Origin: JBBCJM01 sp037190175
GTDB taxonomy: Bacteria; Pseudomonadota; Alphaproteobacteria; Rhodobacterales; Rhodobacteraceae
Direction: 5' to 3'
Assembly (NCBI GenBank): GCA_037190175.1
Contig: JBBCJM010000258.1
Location: forward strand, 1-44,779
DNA: 44,779 nt
How positions within the stretch are numbered: the first letter of the stretch is position 1; each line of letters begins with the position of its first letter. Below, one piece after another: positions 37,735-44,779 of this stretch. The notes below the pieces were generated by a model. It searched no databases and was not told the origin of the DNA. It worked only from the letters and a program-made list of their open reading frames with translations. The translations under genes and the position numbers were made by a program.

Positions 37735-39245
37735 GCGCAGCCGGCGACGCCGCCCGGGTGCTGGCGGCGCTGGACCGTTTCCCCGTGGACCGCGAGGTGG
37801 CCGCCGCGGTGCTGGACGCGGCGGTGCGGCTGGCGGACGGCGTGCTGGCGCCGCTGGACGAGGCCGGCGACCGGATCGGCTGCCGGCTGGAAGGCGGCCG
37901 GGTGCTGTGCCCGCCGGAATATGCCGAAGGCTGGGCGGCGGTGGCGGCGGGCGGCTGGATCGGGCTGGACCTGCCCGAGGCGCTGGGCGGCTCCGGCCTG
38001 CCGCTGGTCATGCAGGCGGCGGCACAGCAGGTGCTGGACCGCGGCGGGATCGGGTTCAACATGGGTTGGCAAGCGTCCCGCGCCGCGGCGCATCTGCTGG
38101 CGCAGCGGGCGCCGGATCTGGCCTTGGAGTGGGTGCCAGCGCTGATCGCGGGGGACCGCGCGGCCACCATCTGCATCTCCGAACCCGGCGCGGGGTCCGA
38201 CGTGGGGCGGATCCGCAGCCGGGCGGTATTCGACGGCCGCTGGCGGATCACCGGCACGAAATGCTGGATTTCGTATGGCGACCACGACGTGGTGCCGCTG
38301 ATCGGCCATTGCCTCTTGGCCCGCACCTCCGACGCGCCGGGCAGCCGCGGACTGTCGCTGTTCCTGGTGCCCTCCGGCCCCGGCGTGGCCGTCACCCGGA
38401 TCGAGGACAAGCTGGGCCTGCACGGCTCGCCCACCTGCGTTCTGGACTTCGAAGGGGCGGAGGGGCATCTGATCGGGGAACCGGGCCGGGGGCTGGCGCA
38501 GCTTTTCACCATGATCGAGCTGATGCGGTTGCAGACCGGCTGCCAGGGCCTGGGCGCGGCCAGCCGGGCCTGCGATCTGGCCGAGGGCTATGCTCTCGAA
38601 CGGTTGCAGGGGGGAAGCCCGGAGGCCCCGCCAGCGCCCATCGCCCGCCACCCGGACGTGCGGCGCCAACTCACCGCCATGCGCTCGGCCACCGAAATCC
38701 TGCGCGCCGCGGTGCTGGAACTGGCGGCGGTGCTGGACCTCGCCCGGAACGGGGGCGACCACGCCGCGCTGGCGGCCTTCCTGCTGCCGCTCGTCAAGAA
38801 TTTCGGCGCCGAGACGGGGTTTCTGGTCGCCTCGGGTGCCGTGCAGGTGCTGGGCGGCGCCGGCTATACCCGCGACTGGCCGGCCGAACGCCTGCTGCGC
38901 GACACCCGGGTGCTGTCGATCTTCGAGGGCACCACGGGGATGCAGGGGATCGACTTCCTGGAACGCCGGCTGGTCCGCGACCGCCGCGGCTTCGACGCCT
39001 TCCTCGCCCGCGCCCGGGCCGAGGGCGCCGATCCGGCGGTGATCGAGCCCTTCGCCGCCCTGGCGGGGGAGCTCATCGCCTGCCCCGACGAGACCCGCCG
39101 CCTGGCCGCCGCCGACGCCTGGCTGCGGGCGGGCTGGGTCGCGGTTTCGGCCTGGCTGGCCCCGCGGCTGGCCCCCGCCGAGCGGCCCGGGCTGTTGCCC
39201 GAGCGGCTGGCGCTTCATGCGGCCGAGGTCAGGGCGGCGCTTTAG
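37731..39245 (+). CDS. Acyl-CoA dehydrogenase (CouM-like)
   Basis: A 504-residue flavoprotein. Signatures are AATICISEPGAGSDVG and ITGTKCWISYGDHD in the substrate/FAD region, DKLGLHGSPTCVLDF, and the C-terminal VLGGAGYTRDWPAERLLRDTRVLSIFEGTTGMQG, where the glutamate of FEGTTG is the probable catalytic base. The C-terminal tail beyond residue 410 makes it longer than common 380-residue members. In Rhodococcus, CouM permits growth on dihydro-hydroxycinnamates, so this enzyme would feed hydroxyphenylpropionyl-CoA into the route. Starts at GTG 37731 in a GTGA overlap. Its stop overlaps the convergent ileS stop. A DmdC-like role is an alternative but not supported by the neighbours. Confidence 0.9.
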   Translation: MSAAGDAARVLAALDRFPVDREVAAAVLDAAVRLADGVLAPLDEAGDRIGCRLEGGRVLCPPEYAEGWAAVAAGGWIGLDLPEALGGSGLPLVMQAAAQQVLDRGGIGFNMGWQASRAAAHLLAQRAPDLALEWVPALIAGDRAATICISEPGAGSDVGRIRSRAVFDGRWRITGTKCWISYGDHDVVPLIGHCLLARTSDAPGSRGLSLFLVPSGPGVAVTRIEDKLGLHGSPTCVLDFEGAEGHLIGEPGRGLAQLFTMIELMRLQTGCQGLGAASRACDLAEGYALERLQGGSPEAPPAPIARHPDVRRQLTAMRSATEILRAAVLELAAVLDLARNGGDHAALAAFLLPLVKNFGAETGFLVASGAVQVLGGAGYTRDWPAERLLRDTRVLSIFEGTTGMQGIDFLERRLVRDRRGFDAFLARARAEGADPAVIEPFAALAGELIACPDETRRLAAADAWLRAGWVAVSAWLAPRLAPAERPGLLPERLALHAAEVRAAL

Positions 39246-42157
39246 CCCAGCGCAGCGTCGCAGCGGGCACAGGTGGCGAGGTGGGAATGGGTGCCCACGT
39301 CCGGCAGCACCTTCCAGCAGCGCGCGCATTTGGCCCCCGGCGCGGGGTGGAACTGCACCGCCACCCCCGGCACCTCGGCCAGTGCAAAGGCCCCTTCGGG
39401 CACCGGCCCCTGCGTCAGCGCGATGTCGGAGGTGATGCAGATATCCGCGAAATCCACAGCCTCCAGCAGCCCCAGAAGGCTGGAGTCTTGCACGAACACG
39501 ACAGGCCGGGCCTCCAGCGAGGCGCCGATCACCTTGGCCGTGCGCTGCACCTCCAACGCCGCAGTGACCGCCCGGCGGGCCTGGCGGATGCGGCTCCACT
39601 CGGCATCCAGCGCGGGGTCCAGCCAGTCGGCCGGGGTCTCGGGGAAGTCGTGCAGGTGGATGCTATCGCCCTCCGACGGGAAGCGGGCCAGCCACACGTC
39701 TTCCGCCGTGAACACCAGGATCGGCGCCAGCCAGAGGGTCAGCCTGTGGAACAGCGCGTCCAGCACCGTGCGGCAGGCGCGCCGCCGCAGACTGTCGGGC
39801 CGGTCGCAGTACAGCACGTCCTTGCGGATGTCGAAGAAGAAGGCCGAGAGGTCGGAGGTCGCGAAGGTGAAGAGCTTCTGGAACACCCCCTGGAAGTCAT
39901 AGGCCGCATAGCCCGCCCGCACCTCGGCATCCAGTTCCGCCAGCCGATGCAGCACCCAGCGTTCCAGCGCCGGCATCTCGGCCGGCTCCACTCGCTCGGC
40001 CTCATCCCACCCGTGCAGGGCGCCCAGCAGGAAGCGGAAGGTGTTGCGCAGCCGGCGATAGCTGTCGGCGGTGCCCTTCAGGATCTCCTTCCCGATGCGC
40101 AGGTCCTGGGTGTAGTCGGACTGCGCCACCCAGAGCCGCAGGATGTCGGCGCCGTATTCCTGGATGACCTCCTGCGGGGCCACGGTGTTACCCAGCGACT
40201 TGGACATCTTCATGCCCTTCTCGTCGAGCGTGAAGCCATGGGTCAGCACCCCGCGATAGGGCGCCCGGCCCAGGGTGGCGCAGGCTTGCAGCATCGAGGA
40301 ATGGAACCAGCCGCGGTGCTGGTCGGTGCCTTCCAGATAGAGGTCGGCGATGCCGTCCTCGGTCCCGTCCTCGCGGTCGCGCAGCACGAAGGCATGGGTC
40401 GAGCCAGAGTCGAACCACACGTCCAGCACGTCGAAGACCTGTTCATAAAGCGAGCTATCCACAAGGCCGCCGAGCACCCGCTCCTTGAATCCCTGCACAT
40501 ACCAGACATCCGCGCCCTCGGCCTCGAAGGCCGCGACGATGCGGGCGTTGACCTCGGCATTCTTCAGCAGGAAGTCGGGGTCGGTCGGTTTCGCCCCCTT
40601 CCTGACGAACAGGGTCAGCGGCACGCCCCAGGCGCGCTGCCGGCTCAGCACCCAGTCGGGGCGCGCCTCGATCATCGAATGCAGGCGGTTGCGGCCGCTC
40701 TCGGGCGTCCACTGCACCAGTTCGTTGATCGAGTTCAGCGCCCGGCTGCGGATGGTGCTGCCGTAGTTGCCCTTGCCGTCCTCCAACTCGCGGTCGATGG
40801 CCACGAACCATTGCGGCGTGTTGCGGTAGATCAGCGGCGCCTTGGAGCGCCAGCTGTGCGGGTAGGAATGCTTCAGCTTGCCCTTGGCAAACAGCGCCCC
40901 GGCATAGGCCAGCTGCTTGATGACCGAGACGTTGGCCGGCCCCTCCTTGCCGTCGGCCGTGATGATGTGCTGCCCGCCGAACAGCGGCAGGTCGGGGCGA
41001 TACGACCCGTCCTCCAGCACGTTGTAGGTCATCGGCAGGCCGTGCTTCTGGCCAAGCTGATAGTCGTCGTCGCCGTGCGAGGGCGCGGTATGGACGAAGC
41101 CGGTCCCCGCATCGTCCGTCACATGCTCGCCCGGCAGCATGGGGACATCATAGTCCCACTCGCCGTTCGCCCCCTCCAGCCCGCGGAAGGGGTGGGCCAG
41201 CACCATGCCCGCCAGTTCCTCGGCCGAGACCCCGCCCCGCCGGCGCCACATGGTGCCGTCCAGCTTGGCCGCCGCCAGCACCTGCTCGGCCAGCGTGTCG
41301 GCCAGCAGATAGCGGGTGCCGATGGTGGCGTTGCTCTCCTGCGGGCGGCCGGTCACCTCGTAGACCCCATAGGCCACCGCCGGATTGAAGGCGACGGCGC
41401 GGTTCTGCGGCAGGGTCCAAGGGGTGGTGGTCCAGATCACCACCCGCGCGGCCTCCAGATGCGCGGGCGCCCCCGCCACCACCTTGAACGGCACCCAGAC
41501 CTGATGGCTGGTGTGGTCGTGATACTCGACCTCGGCCTCGGCCAGCGCGGTCTTTTCCACCGGCGACCACATCACCGGCTTGGAGCCCTGATACAGGGTT
41601 CCGTTCATCAGGAAGGTCAGGAATTCCGCCGCGATCACCGCCTCGGCGTGGTAGTCCATGGTCAGGTAGGGCCGGTCCCAGGCGCCGGTGACGCCCAGGC
41701 GCTGGAACTCCTCGCGCTGGATGTCGATCCAGCCCTCGGCGAAGCGGCGGCATTCCTGGCGGAAGGAGACGGTATCCACCTCGTCCTTGTTCAGGCCCTT
41801 GGCGCGGTACTGCTCCTCGATCTTCCATTCGATGGGCAGGCCGTGGCAGTCCCAGCCCGGGACATAGCGGCTGTCGCGGCCCATCATCTGCTGCGAACGC
41901 ACCACCATGTCCTTCAGCACCTTGTTCAGCGCATGGCCGATGTGCAGGTGGCCGTTGGCATAGGGAGGGCCGTCGTGCAGGACGAAGGGGGTCCGCCCCG
42001 CGGCGCGGTCGCGCAGCCGGTCGTAGACCCCGATCCGCGCCCAGCGGGCCAGCCAGTCGGGCTCGCGCTGCGGCAGGCCGGCGCGCATGGGAAAGTCGGT
42101 CTCGGGCAGGAAGACGGTGTCGCGATAGTCGGGCGCGGTCGCGGTGTCGGCGCTCAT
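39242..42157 (-). CDS. ileS: Isoleucyl-tRNA synthetase
   Basis: A 971-residue class I synthetase charging tRNA-Ile. The HIGH motif is DGPPYANGHLHIGHALNK (about residues 64-81), followed by GWDCHGLPIEWK. The editing domain has VIWTTTPWTLPQNRAVAF and GTGFVHTAPSHGDDDY. KMSKS is KGMKMSKSLGN. The C-terminal zinc site is intact: CARCWK and CARCDAALG. The start at 42157 (MSADTATAPD) is preferred over 42166 because GAGG lies at better distance. Its TAA overlaps the TAG of the convergent acyl-CoA dehydrogenase gene. Confidence 0.98.
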   Translation of the reverse strand: MSADTATAPDYRDTVFLPETDFPMRAGLPQREPDWLARWARIGVYDRLRDRAAGRTPFVLHDGPPYANGHLHIGHALNKVLKDMVVRSQQMMGRDSRYVPGWDCHGLPIEWKIEEQYRAKGLNKDEVDTVSFRQECRRFAEGWIDIQREEFQRLGVTGAWDRPYLTMDYHAEAVIAAEFLTFLMNGTLYQGSKPVMWSPVEKTALAEAEVEYHDHTSHQVWVPFKVVAGAPAHLEAARVVIWTTTPWTLPQNRAVAFNPAVAYGVYEVTGRPQESNATIGTRYLLADTLAEQVLAAAKLDGTMWRRRGGVSAEELAGMVLAHPFRGLEGANGEWDYDVPMLPGEHVTDDAGTGFVHTAPSHGDDDYQLGQKHGLPMTYNVLEDGSYRPDLPLFGGQHIITADGKEGPANVSVIKQLAYAGALFAKGKLKHSYPHSWRSKAPLIYRNTPQWFVAIDRELEDGKGNYGSTIRSRALNSINELVQWTPESGRNRLHSMIEARPDWVLSRQRAWGVPLTLFVRKGAKPTDPDFLLKNAEVNARIVAAFEAEGADVWYVQGFKERVLGGLVDSSLYEQVFDVLDVWFDSGSTHAFVLRDREDGTEDGIADLYLEGTDQHRGWFHSSMLQACATLGRAPYRGVLTHGFTLDEKGMKMSKSLGNTVAPQEVIQEYGADILRLWVAQSDYTQDLRIGKEILKGTADSYRRLRNTFRFLLGALHGWDEAERVEPAEMPALERWVLHRLAELDAEVRAGYAAYDFQGVFQKLFTFATSDLSAFFFDIRKDVLYCDRPDSLRRRACRTVLDALFHRLTLWLAPILVFTAEDVWLARFPSEGDSIHLHDFPETPADWLDPALDAEWSRIRQARRAVTAALEVQRTAKVIGASLEARPVVFVQDSSLLGLLEAVDFADICITSDIALTQGPVPEGAFALAEVPGVAVQFHPAPGAKCARCWKVLPDVGTHSHLATCARCDAALG

Positions 42158-42267
42158 GGGAGGCATCCTCGGGGCGTATGTGCAAACGGACTTGTCCCGG
42201 CGCCCCGAACCCTCAGGACGCCGGGCCGCTAATTCGCCTGTGGCAAGGGCCCGTCCGCATGGGCCGG

Positions 42268-42296
42268 CTTATAGGACCGGGCCGGGTCCGGGGCAA
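42268..42296 (-). promoter_or_regulatory. Promoter of ileS
   Basis: On the minus strand TTGCCC (42291-42296), a 17-base spacer and TATAAG (42268-42273). The start near 42261 gives a leader of about 104 bases. I looked for a T-box in the leader and found no convincing specifier structure. The -35 touches the stop of the ycjF-like gene at 42298. Confidence 0.6.
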
Positions 42297-42297
42297 G

Positions 42298-43275
42298 TCA
42301 CCCGCTTTCGAACACCCCGGTCAGCGCGCGGCGCACGAGGTTGGTCACCCGCGGCCCGGGCAGGGCGGCGAAGGGCATGGGGCGGCAGACCTCCATCGCC
42401 GCGACGCCGACCCGGGCGGTCAGCGCGGCGTTCACCATGCCCTCGCCGAAGCGGCGCGAGAGTTTGGAGACCAGCCCGCCGCCCGCCACCGATCCGATCA
42501 GGTCGTCGGTCAGCGCCAGCGCCCCGGTGGCCAGCAGGTGGGTAAAGACGCGACGCAGGAGCCGCAGCGAGCCAAAGGTGCCGGCCCGCCCGCCGTAGAT
42601 CGCCGCCAGCCGCCGCACCATCCGCAGGTTGGCCCAGAGCGCGGTGGCCACATCGGCCAGCGCCAAGGGGATCAGCGCGGTGGCCAGCGCCACGCGGCGG
42701 GCGGCGGCCTCGATCTCGGCCCGGGCGGCGGCGTCGAGCGGGGCCATGAGTTCCCGCTCGGTCAGGTCGATCACCGCGTCGGGGTCCATGATGCCGGGCT
42801 CCTGCTCGGCCAGCCGGGCCAGCGGCCAGCGCATCTCCGCGCGCCCGCGGTAGAGCGCGGCGACGGAGGCGGAGGCCGCCCGCGCCTCGGGCAACTCGCC
42901 CCCCCTTGCCGCGGCGGCCCGGGTGCGCAGGTCGTCCAGCCGGCCGAGGCGGGCATAGGCCAGCGCCTCGCGCCCCGCGAGCGCCAGCAGCACCAGGGCC
43001 GCAGCCCCGGTCAGCGCCAAGGCCACCGCACCCAAGAGGGTGTTGCGCGCCATGAGGCCGGTCACGAAGTCCCACAGCAGCACCGAGGCCACGAAGCCGG
43101 CGAAGGCGGTCAGCACCGTGGCCGAAAGCCGGGCGAGGCCGGAGGGCCGGGCCGAGGCCAGCGCCGCCGCGGCCTCCATCGCCCGGGGCTGGGGAAGGTC
43201 GTCGGGCACCGCCGGGGCCTCGGCGGGCGAGGGGGCGTCCTCCAGGTCGATCAGGAAGGGGCGGGGCGGGGTCAT
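42298..43275 (-). CDS. YcjF-like (TIGR01620/DUF697) membrane protein
   Basis: A 325-residue inner-membrane protein. A proline-rich, disordered N-terminus (MTPPRPFLIDLEDAPSPAEAP) is followed by two helices (about residues 51-75 and 80-101: TVLTAFAGFVASVLLWDFVTGL and LGAVALALTGAAALVLLALAG). A C-terminal YcjF/DUF697 part has VALATALIPLALADVATALWANLRMVRRLAAIYGGR and DDLIGSVAGGGLVSKLSRRFGEGMVNAALTARVG. It lies 10 bases downstream of the YcjX-like gene. The pair is conserved and in E. coli belongs to the phage-shock regulon neighbourhood, but its molecular task is unknown. Confidence 0.9.
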   Translation of the reverse strand: MTPPRPFLIDLEDAPSPAEAPAVPDDLPQPRAMEAAAALASARPSGLARLSATVLTAFAGFVASVLLWDFVTGLMARNTLLGAVALALTGAAALVLLALAGREALAYARLGRLDDLRTRAAAARGGELPEARAASASVAALYRGRAEMRWPLARLAEQEPGIMDPDAVIDLTERELMAPLDAAARAEIEAAARRVALATALIPLALADVATALWANLRMVRRLAAIYGGRAGTFGSLRLLRRVFTHLLATGALALTDDLIGSVAGGGLVSKLSRRFGEGMVNAALTARVGVAAMEVCRPMPFAALPGPRVTNLVRRALTGVFESG

Positions 43276-43285
43276 CGGGCTCTCC

Positions 43286-44686
43286 TCAGTCCAGCCGGTC
43301 GGCCAGCAGGAACTCGGCGGCGCGGTCGAGGCGGATATGGGGCGGCCCCTCGCCGGGTTTGAGGGTCAGGGCCGCGGGGGCGAAGGCCATCAGCCCGAAT
43401 TCGGCGTCAAGCCAGCTTTCCGCGCCCTCCCGCGCCGGGGCCAGCAGGCGCATGGGATCCTCGGGCAGGTGGCCGGGGAACAGCGCGGCGGGGCGGCCGG
43501 TGGTCAGCAGGGTGCCGCGGACGCAGGGCACCTCGCGCCCGCCATGGTCGCGCATCTCCTCGGTGGTGGCGCGCAAGCTGGCGATGGCCATCGCGGCGAC
43601 CTTGGCCCCGGCGAAGGCCGCCCGGTCGCGCGCCTCGCGCAGCATGGCCTCGGCCAGCGCGGCCAATCGGGCGTGCTCGCTGTGGTGCAGATGGTCGGCC
43701 TTGGTGGCGGCGAAGAGGATGCGCTCCACCCGCCTGCGGCCCAAGAGCCGGCCCAGGAAGCCGCTGGTCCCTGGGCGGAAGGCGCGCAGGATCGCGGCCA
43801 TGGCCTGCCGCTGGTCCTCCAGCGCCCGCGGGCCGGCGTGGACGGCGCCCAGCACGTCCATCAGCACCACCTGCCGGTCGATCCTTGCGAAATGGTCGCG
43901 GAAGAAGGGGGCGACGACCTCGGCCTTGTAGCCCTCGAACCGCCGGGCCATCTCGCGCCAGAGCGAGCCGCGGGGGGTGGAGGCGGGGCGCGGCAGGGGG
44001 GCGAAGGTCAGCACGGGGGAGCCGGCGAGTTCCCCCGGCAGCAGGAACCGGCCCGGCGCGCCGTCCAGCCGCCCCTCGGCCCGGCCGGCGGTCAGCGCGG
44101 CGGTATAGGCCGCCGACAGCGCCTGCGTCTTGCCTTCCTCGAAGCGCAGTGCGCCGTCCTCGGCGCGGGCGAGGGCCACGAACTCCGCCGCCTCCGCCCG
44201 GCCCGCGAGGCGCGCCAGCACCTCCTCCGACCAGCCGGTGAAGTCCTGCTCCATCAGGCCCAGGTCCATCAGCCATTCGCCGGGATAGTCGATGATGTCG
44301 AGATGCACGGTGCGCGGCCCCTGCCAGCCGGAGAACCAGCCCGCGGGGCGCAGCCGCAGCGAGAGGCGCAGTTCCGAGATCGCCCGCGTGCTTTCGGGCC
44401 AGCGGGGGGCGGGGCCGGTCAGCGCGGCCAGATGCGCCTCGTAGTCGAAGCGGGGCACGGTCAGGTCGGGCTGGGGTTGCAGGAAGGCGGCCTCGATCCG
44501 GCCCGCGGGGGTGAACTGCGGCATCCGCCCGCGGTCCATCAGGTTGGCCACCAGCGAGGTGATGAAGACGGTCTTGCCGGCGCGGGCGAGGCCCGTGACC
44601 CCCAGCCGGATCACCGGATCGCCGGTCAGCACCTCCTGCACCCCCGTCAGCGCATCGCCCACGGTCCTGACGATCGGCCCCAGCAC
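43286..44686 (-). CDS. YcjX-like (DUF463) P-loop GTPase/ATPase
   Basis: A 466-residue protein with a P-loop GLARAGKTVFITSLVANL (about residues 31-48), the family segment GWFSGWQGPRTVHLDIIDYPGEWLMDLGLM and a distal DVLGAVHAGPRALEDQRQAM. FAATKADHLHHSEHARL carries the TKxD-type nucleotide specificity motif. The start is a GTG at 44686 with GAGGTG upstream. It is in one operon with the YcjF-like gene. The upstream 93 bases to the window end hold a perfect palindrome (44757-44778) and no gene. Confidence 0.92.
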   Translation of the reverse strand: MLGPIVRTVGDALTGVQEVLTGDPVIRLGVTGLARAGKTVFITSLVANLMDRGRMPQFTPAGRIEAAFLQPQPDLTVPRFDYEAHLAALTGPAPRWPESTRAISELRLSLRLRPAGWFSGWQGPRTVHLDIIDYPGEWLMDLGLMEQDFTGWSEEVLARLAGRAEAAEFVALARAEDGALRFEEGKTQALSAAYTAALTAGRAEGRLDGAPGRFLLPGELAGSPVLTFAPLPRPASTPRGSLWREMARRFEGYKAEVVAPFFRDHFARIDRQVVLMDVLGAVHAGPRALEDQRQAMAAILRAFRPGTSGFLGRLLGRRRVERILFAATKADHLHHSEHARLAALAEAMLREARDRAAFAGAKVAAMAIASLRATTEEMRDHGGREVPCVRGTLLTTGRPAALFPGHLPEDPMRLLAPAREGAESWLDAEFGLMAFAPAALTLKPGEGPPHIRLDRAAEFLLADRLD

Positions 44687-44756
44687 CTGTCACCTCATCC
44701 TTGGCCAGAGACATAGGCCGCGGGGCAGGTACTGGAAAGGGCGACCGGCCGGGGAT

Positions 44757-44778
44757 CCGAATTCCGCGCGGAATTCGG
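44757..44778. repeat. Perfect 22-base palindrome at the window edge
   Basis: The left half CCGAATTCCGC is the exact reverse complement of the right half GCGGAATTCGG. Same length and same CCGA...TCGG ends as the hairpin at 2799-2820. It may be the terminator of a gene beyond the window or a dispersed palindrome. Confidence 0.7.
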
Positions 44779-44779
44779 T

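Noticed and set aside
37907..42232. A 1441-codon open frame on the plus strand, antisense to ileS
   Set aside because: It overlaps the strongly conserved ileS and acyl-CoA dehydrogenase genes, and its translation is low-complexity Arg/Gly/His/Gln sequence typical of shadow frames in GC-rich DNA.
42158..42261. T-box riboswitch in the ileS leader
   Set aside because: No specifier loop or T-box antiterminator sequence was found, and T-boxes are rare in alphaproteobacteria.

Overview
The window is about 45 kb of very GC-rich DNA (my impression is roughly two-thirds GC) from an alphaproteobacterium, almost certainly a member of the Rhodobacterales (Rhodobacteraceae/Paracoccaceae). The evidence is the gene order ffh - aroQ-type chorismate mutase - rpsP - rimM - trmD with rplS-rpmE nearby, the S-formylglutathione hydrolase, the Hint-domain protein, the YcjF/YcjX pair, and the style of the intergenic palindromes. 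No rRNA, tRNA, CRISPR, phage or transposase genes were found.

Layout. Bases 1-5300: an unrecognised protein, a YdcZ-type membrane protein, UDP-glucose dehydrogenase, an AcuI/YhdH reductase, a PhyH-type dioxygenase (preceded by a possible promoter, 13-codon ORF and terminator) and a small secreted protein. Bases 5300-13850: translation and protein targeting on the minus strand (rpmE, rplS, trmD, rimM, rpsP, ffh), with a chorismate mutase and a run of four tandem GNAT acetyltransferases joined by 4-base start/stop overlaps. Bases 13850-19200: a lysine-rich coiled-coil protein, a one-domain voltage-gated channel, an AEC carrier, S-formylglutathione hydrolase, a DMT exporter and an ornithine-cyclodeaminase-like protein. 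Bases 19200-22930: a GntR regulator, a LigM-type tetrahydrofolate-dependent O-demethylase and a methylenetetrahydrofolate reductase, all marked by TGTATACA-type palindromes. Bases 22970-30650: a ribbon-helix-helix protein, a Hint protein, an LpxR-like outer-membrane protein with a tetranucleotide repeat at its start codon, two small coiled-coil proteins, AsmA, RimO, YciA and a PRC-barrel protein. Bases 30890-32700: an Hpt protein and a sigma-54 response regulator. Bases 32920-39245: a catabolic cluster. Bases 39242-44686: ileS, ycjF and ycjX.

The most coherent story is aromatic catabolism. The 32924-39245 cluster (amidohydrolase, MarR, enoyl-CoA hydratase, feruloyl-CoA synthetase, SDR dehydrogenase, acyl-CoA dehydrogenase) has the enzyme set of the CoA-dependent, beta-oxidative deacetylation route for p-hydroxycinnamates known from the Rhodococcus cou genes, where an amidohydrolase replaces the thiolase. 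Its product from ferulate would be vanillate. The LigM-type enzyme 12 kb upstream would demethylate vanillate to protocatechuate, and its MetF partner would oxidise the methyl-THF. The window therefore appears to encode a ferulate-to-protocatechuate route in two separately regulated modules. The MarR-type operator lies inside the spacer of a strong promoter in the divergent couH/fcs region; the GntR-type palindromes overlap the promoters of gntR and metF.

A family of palindromic intergenic elements is also present: one copy has 29-bp perfect terminal inverted repeats, a central palindrome and a second hairpin apparently inserted in one arm. Copies or half-copies flank ligM and lie next to the cou-like cluster. 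All calls come from reading sequence and recalled family knowledge; no database search was run.
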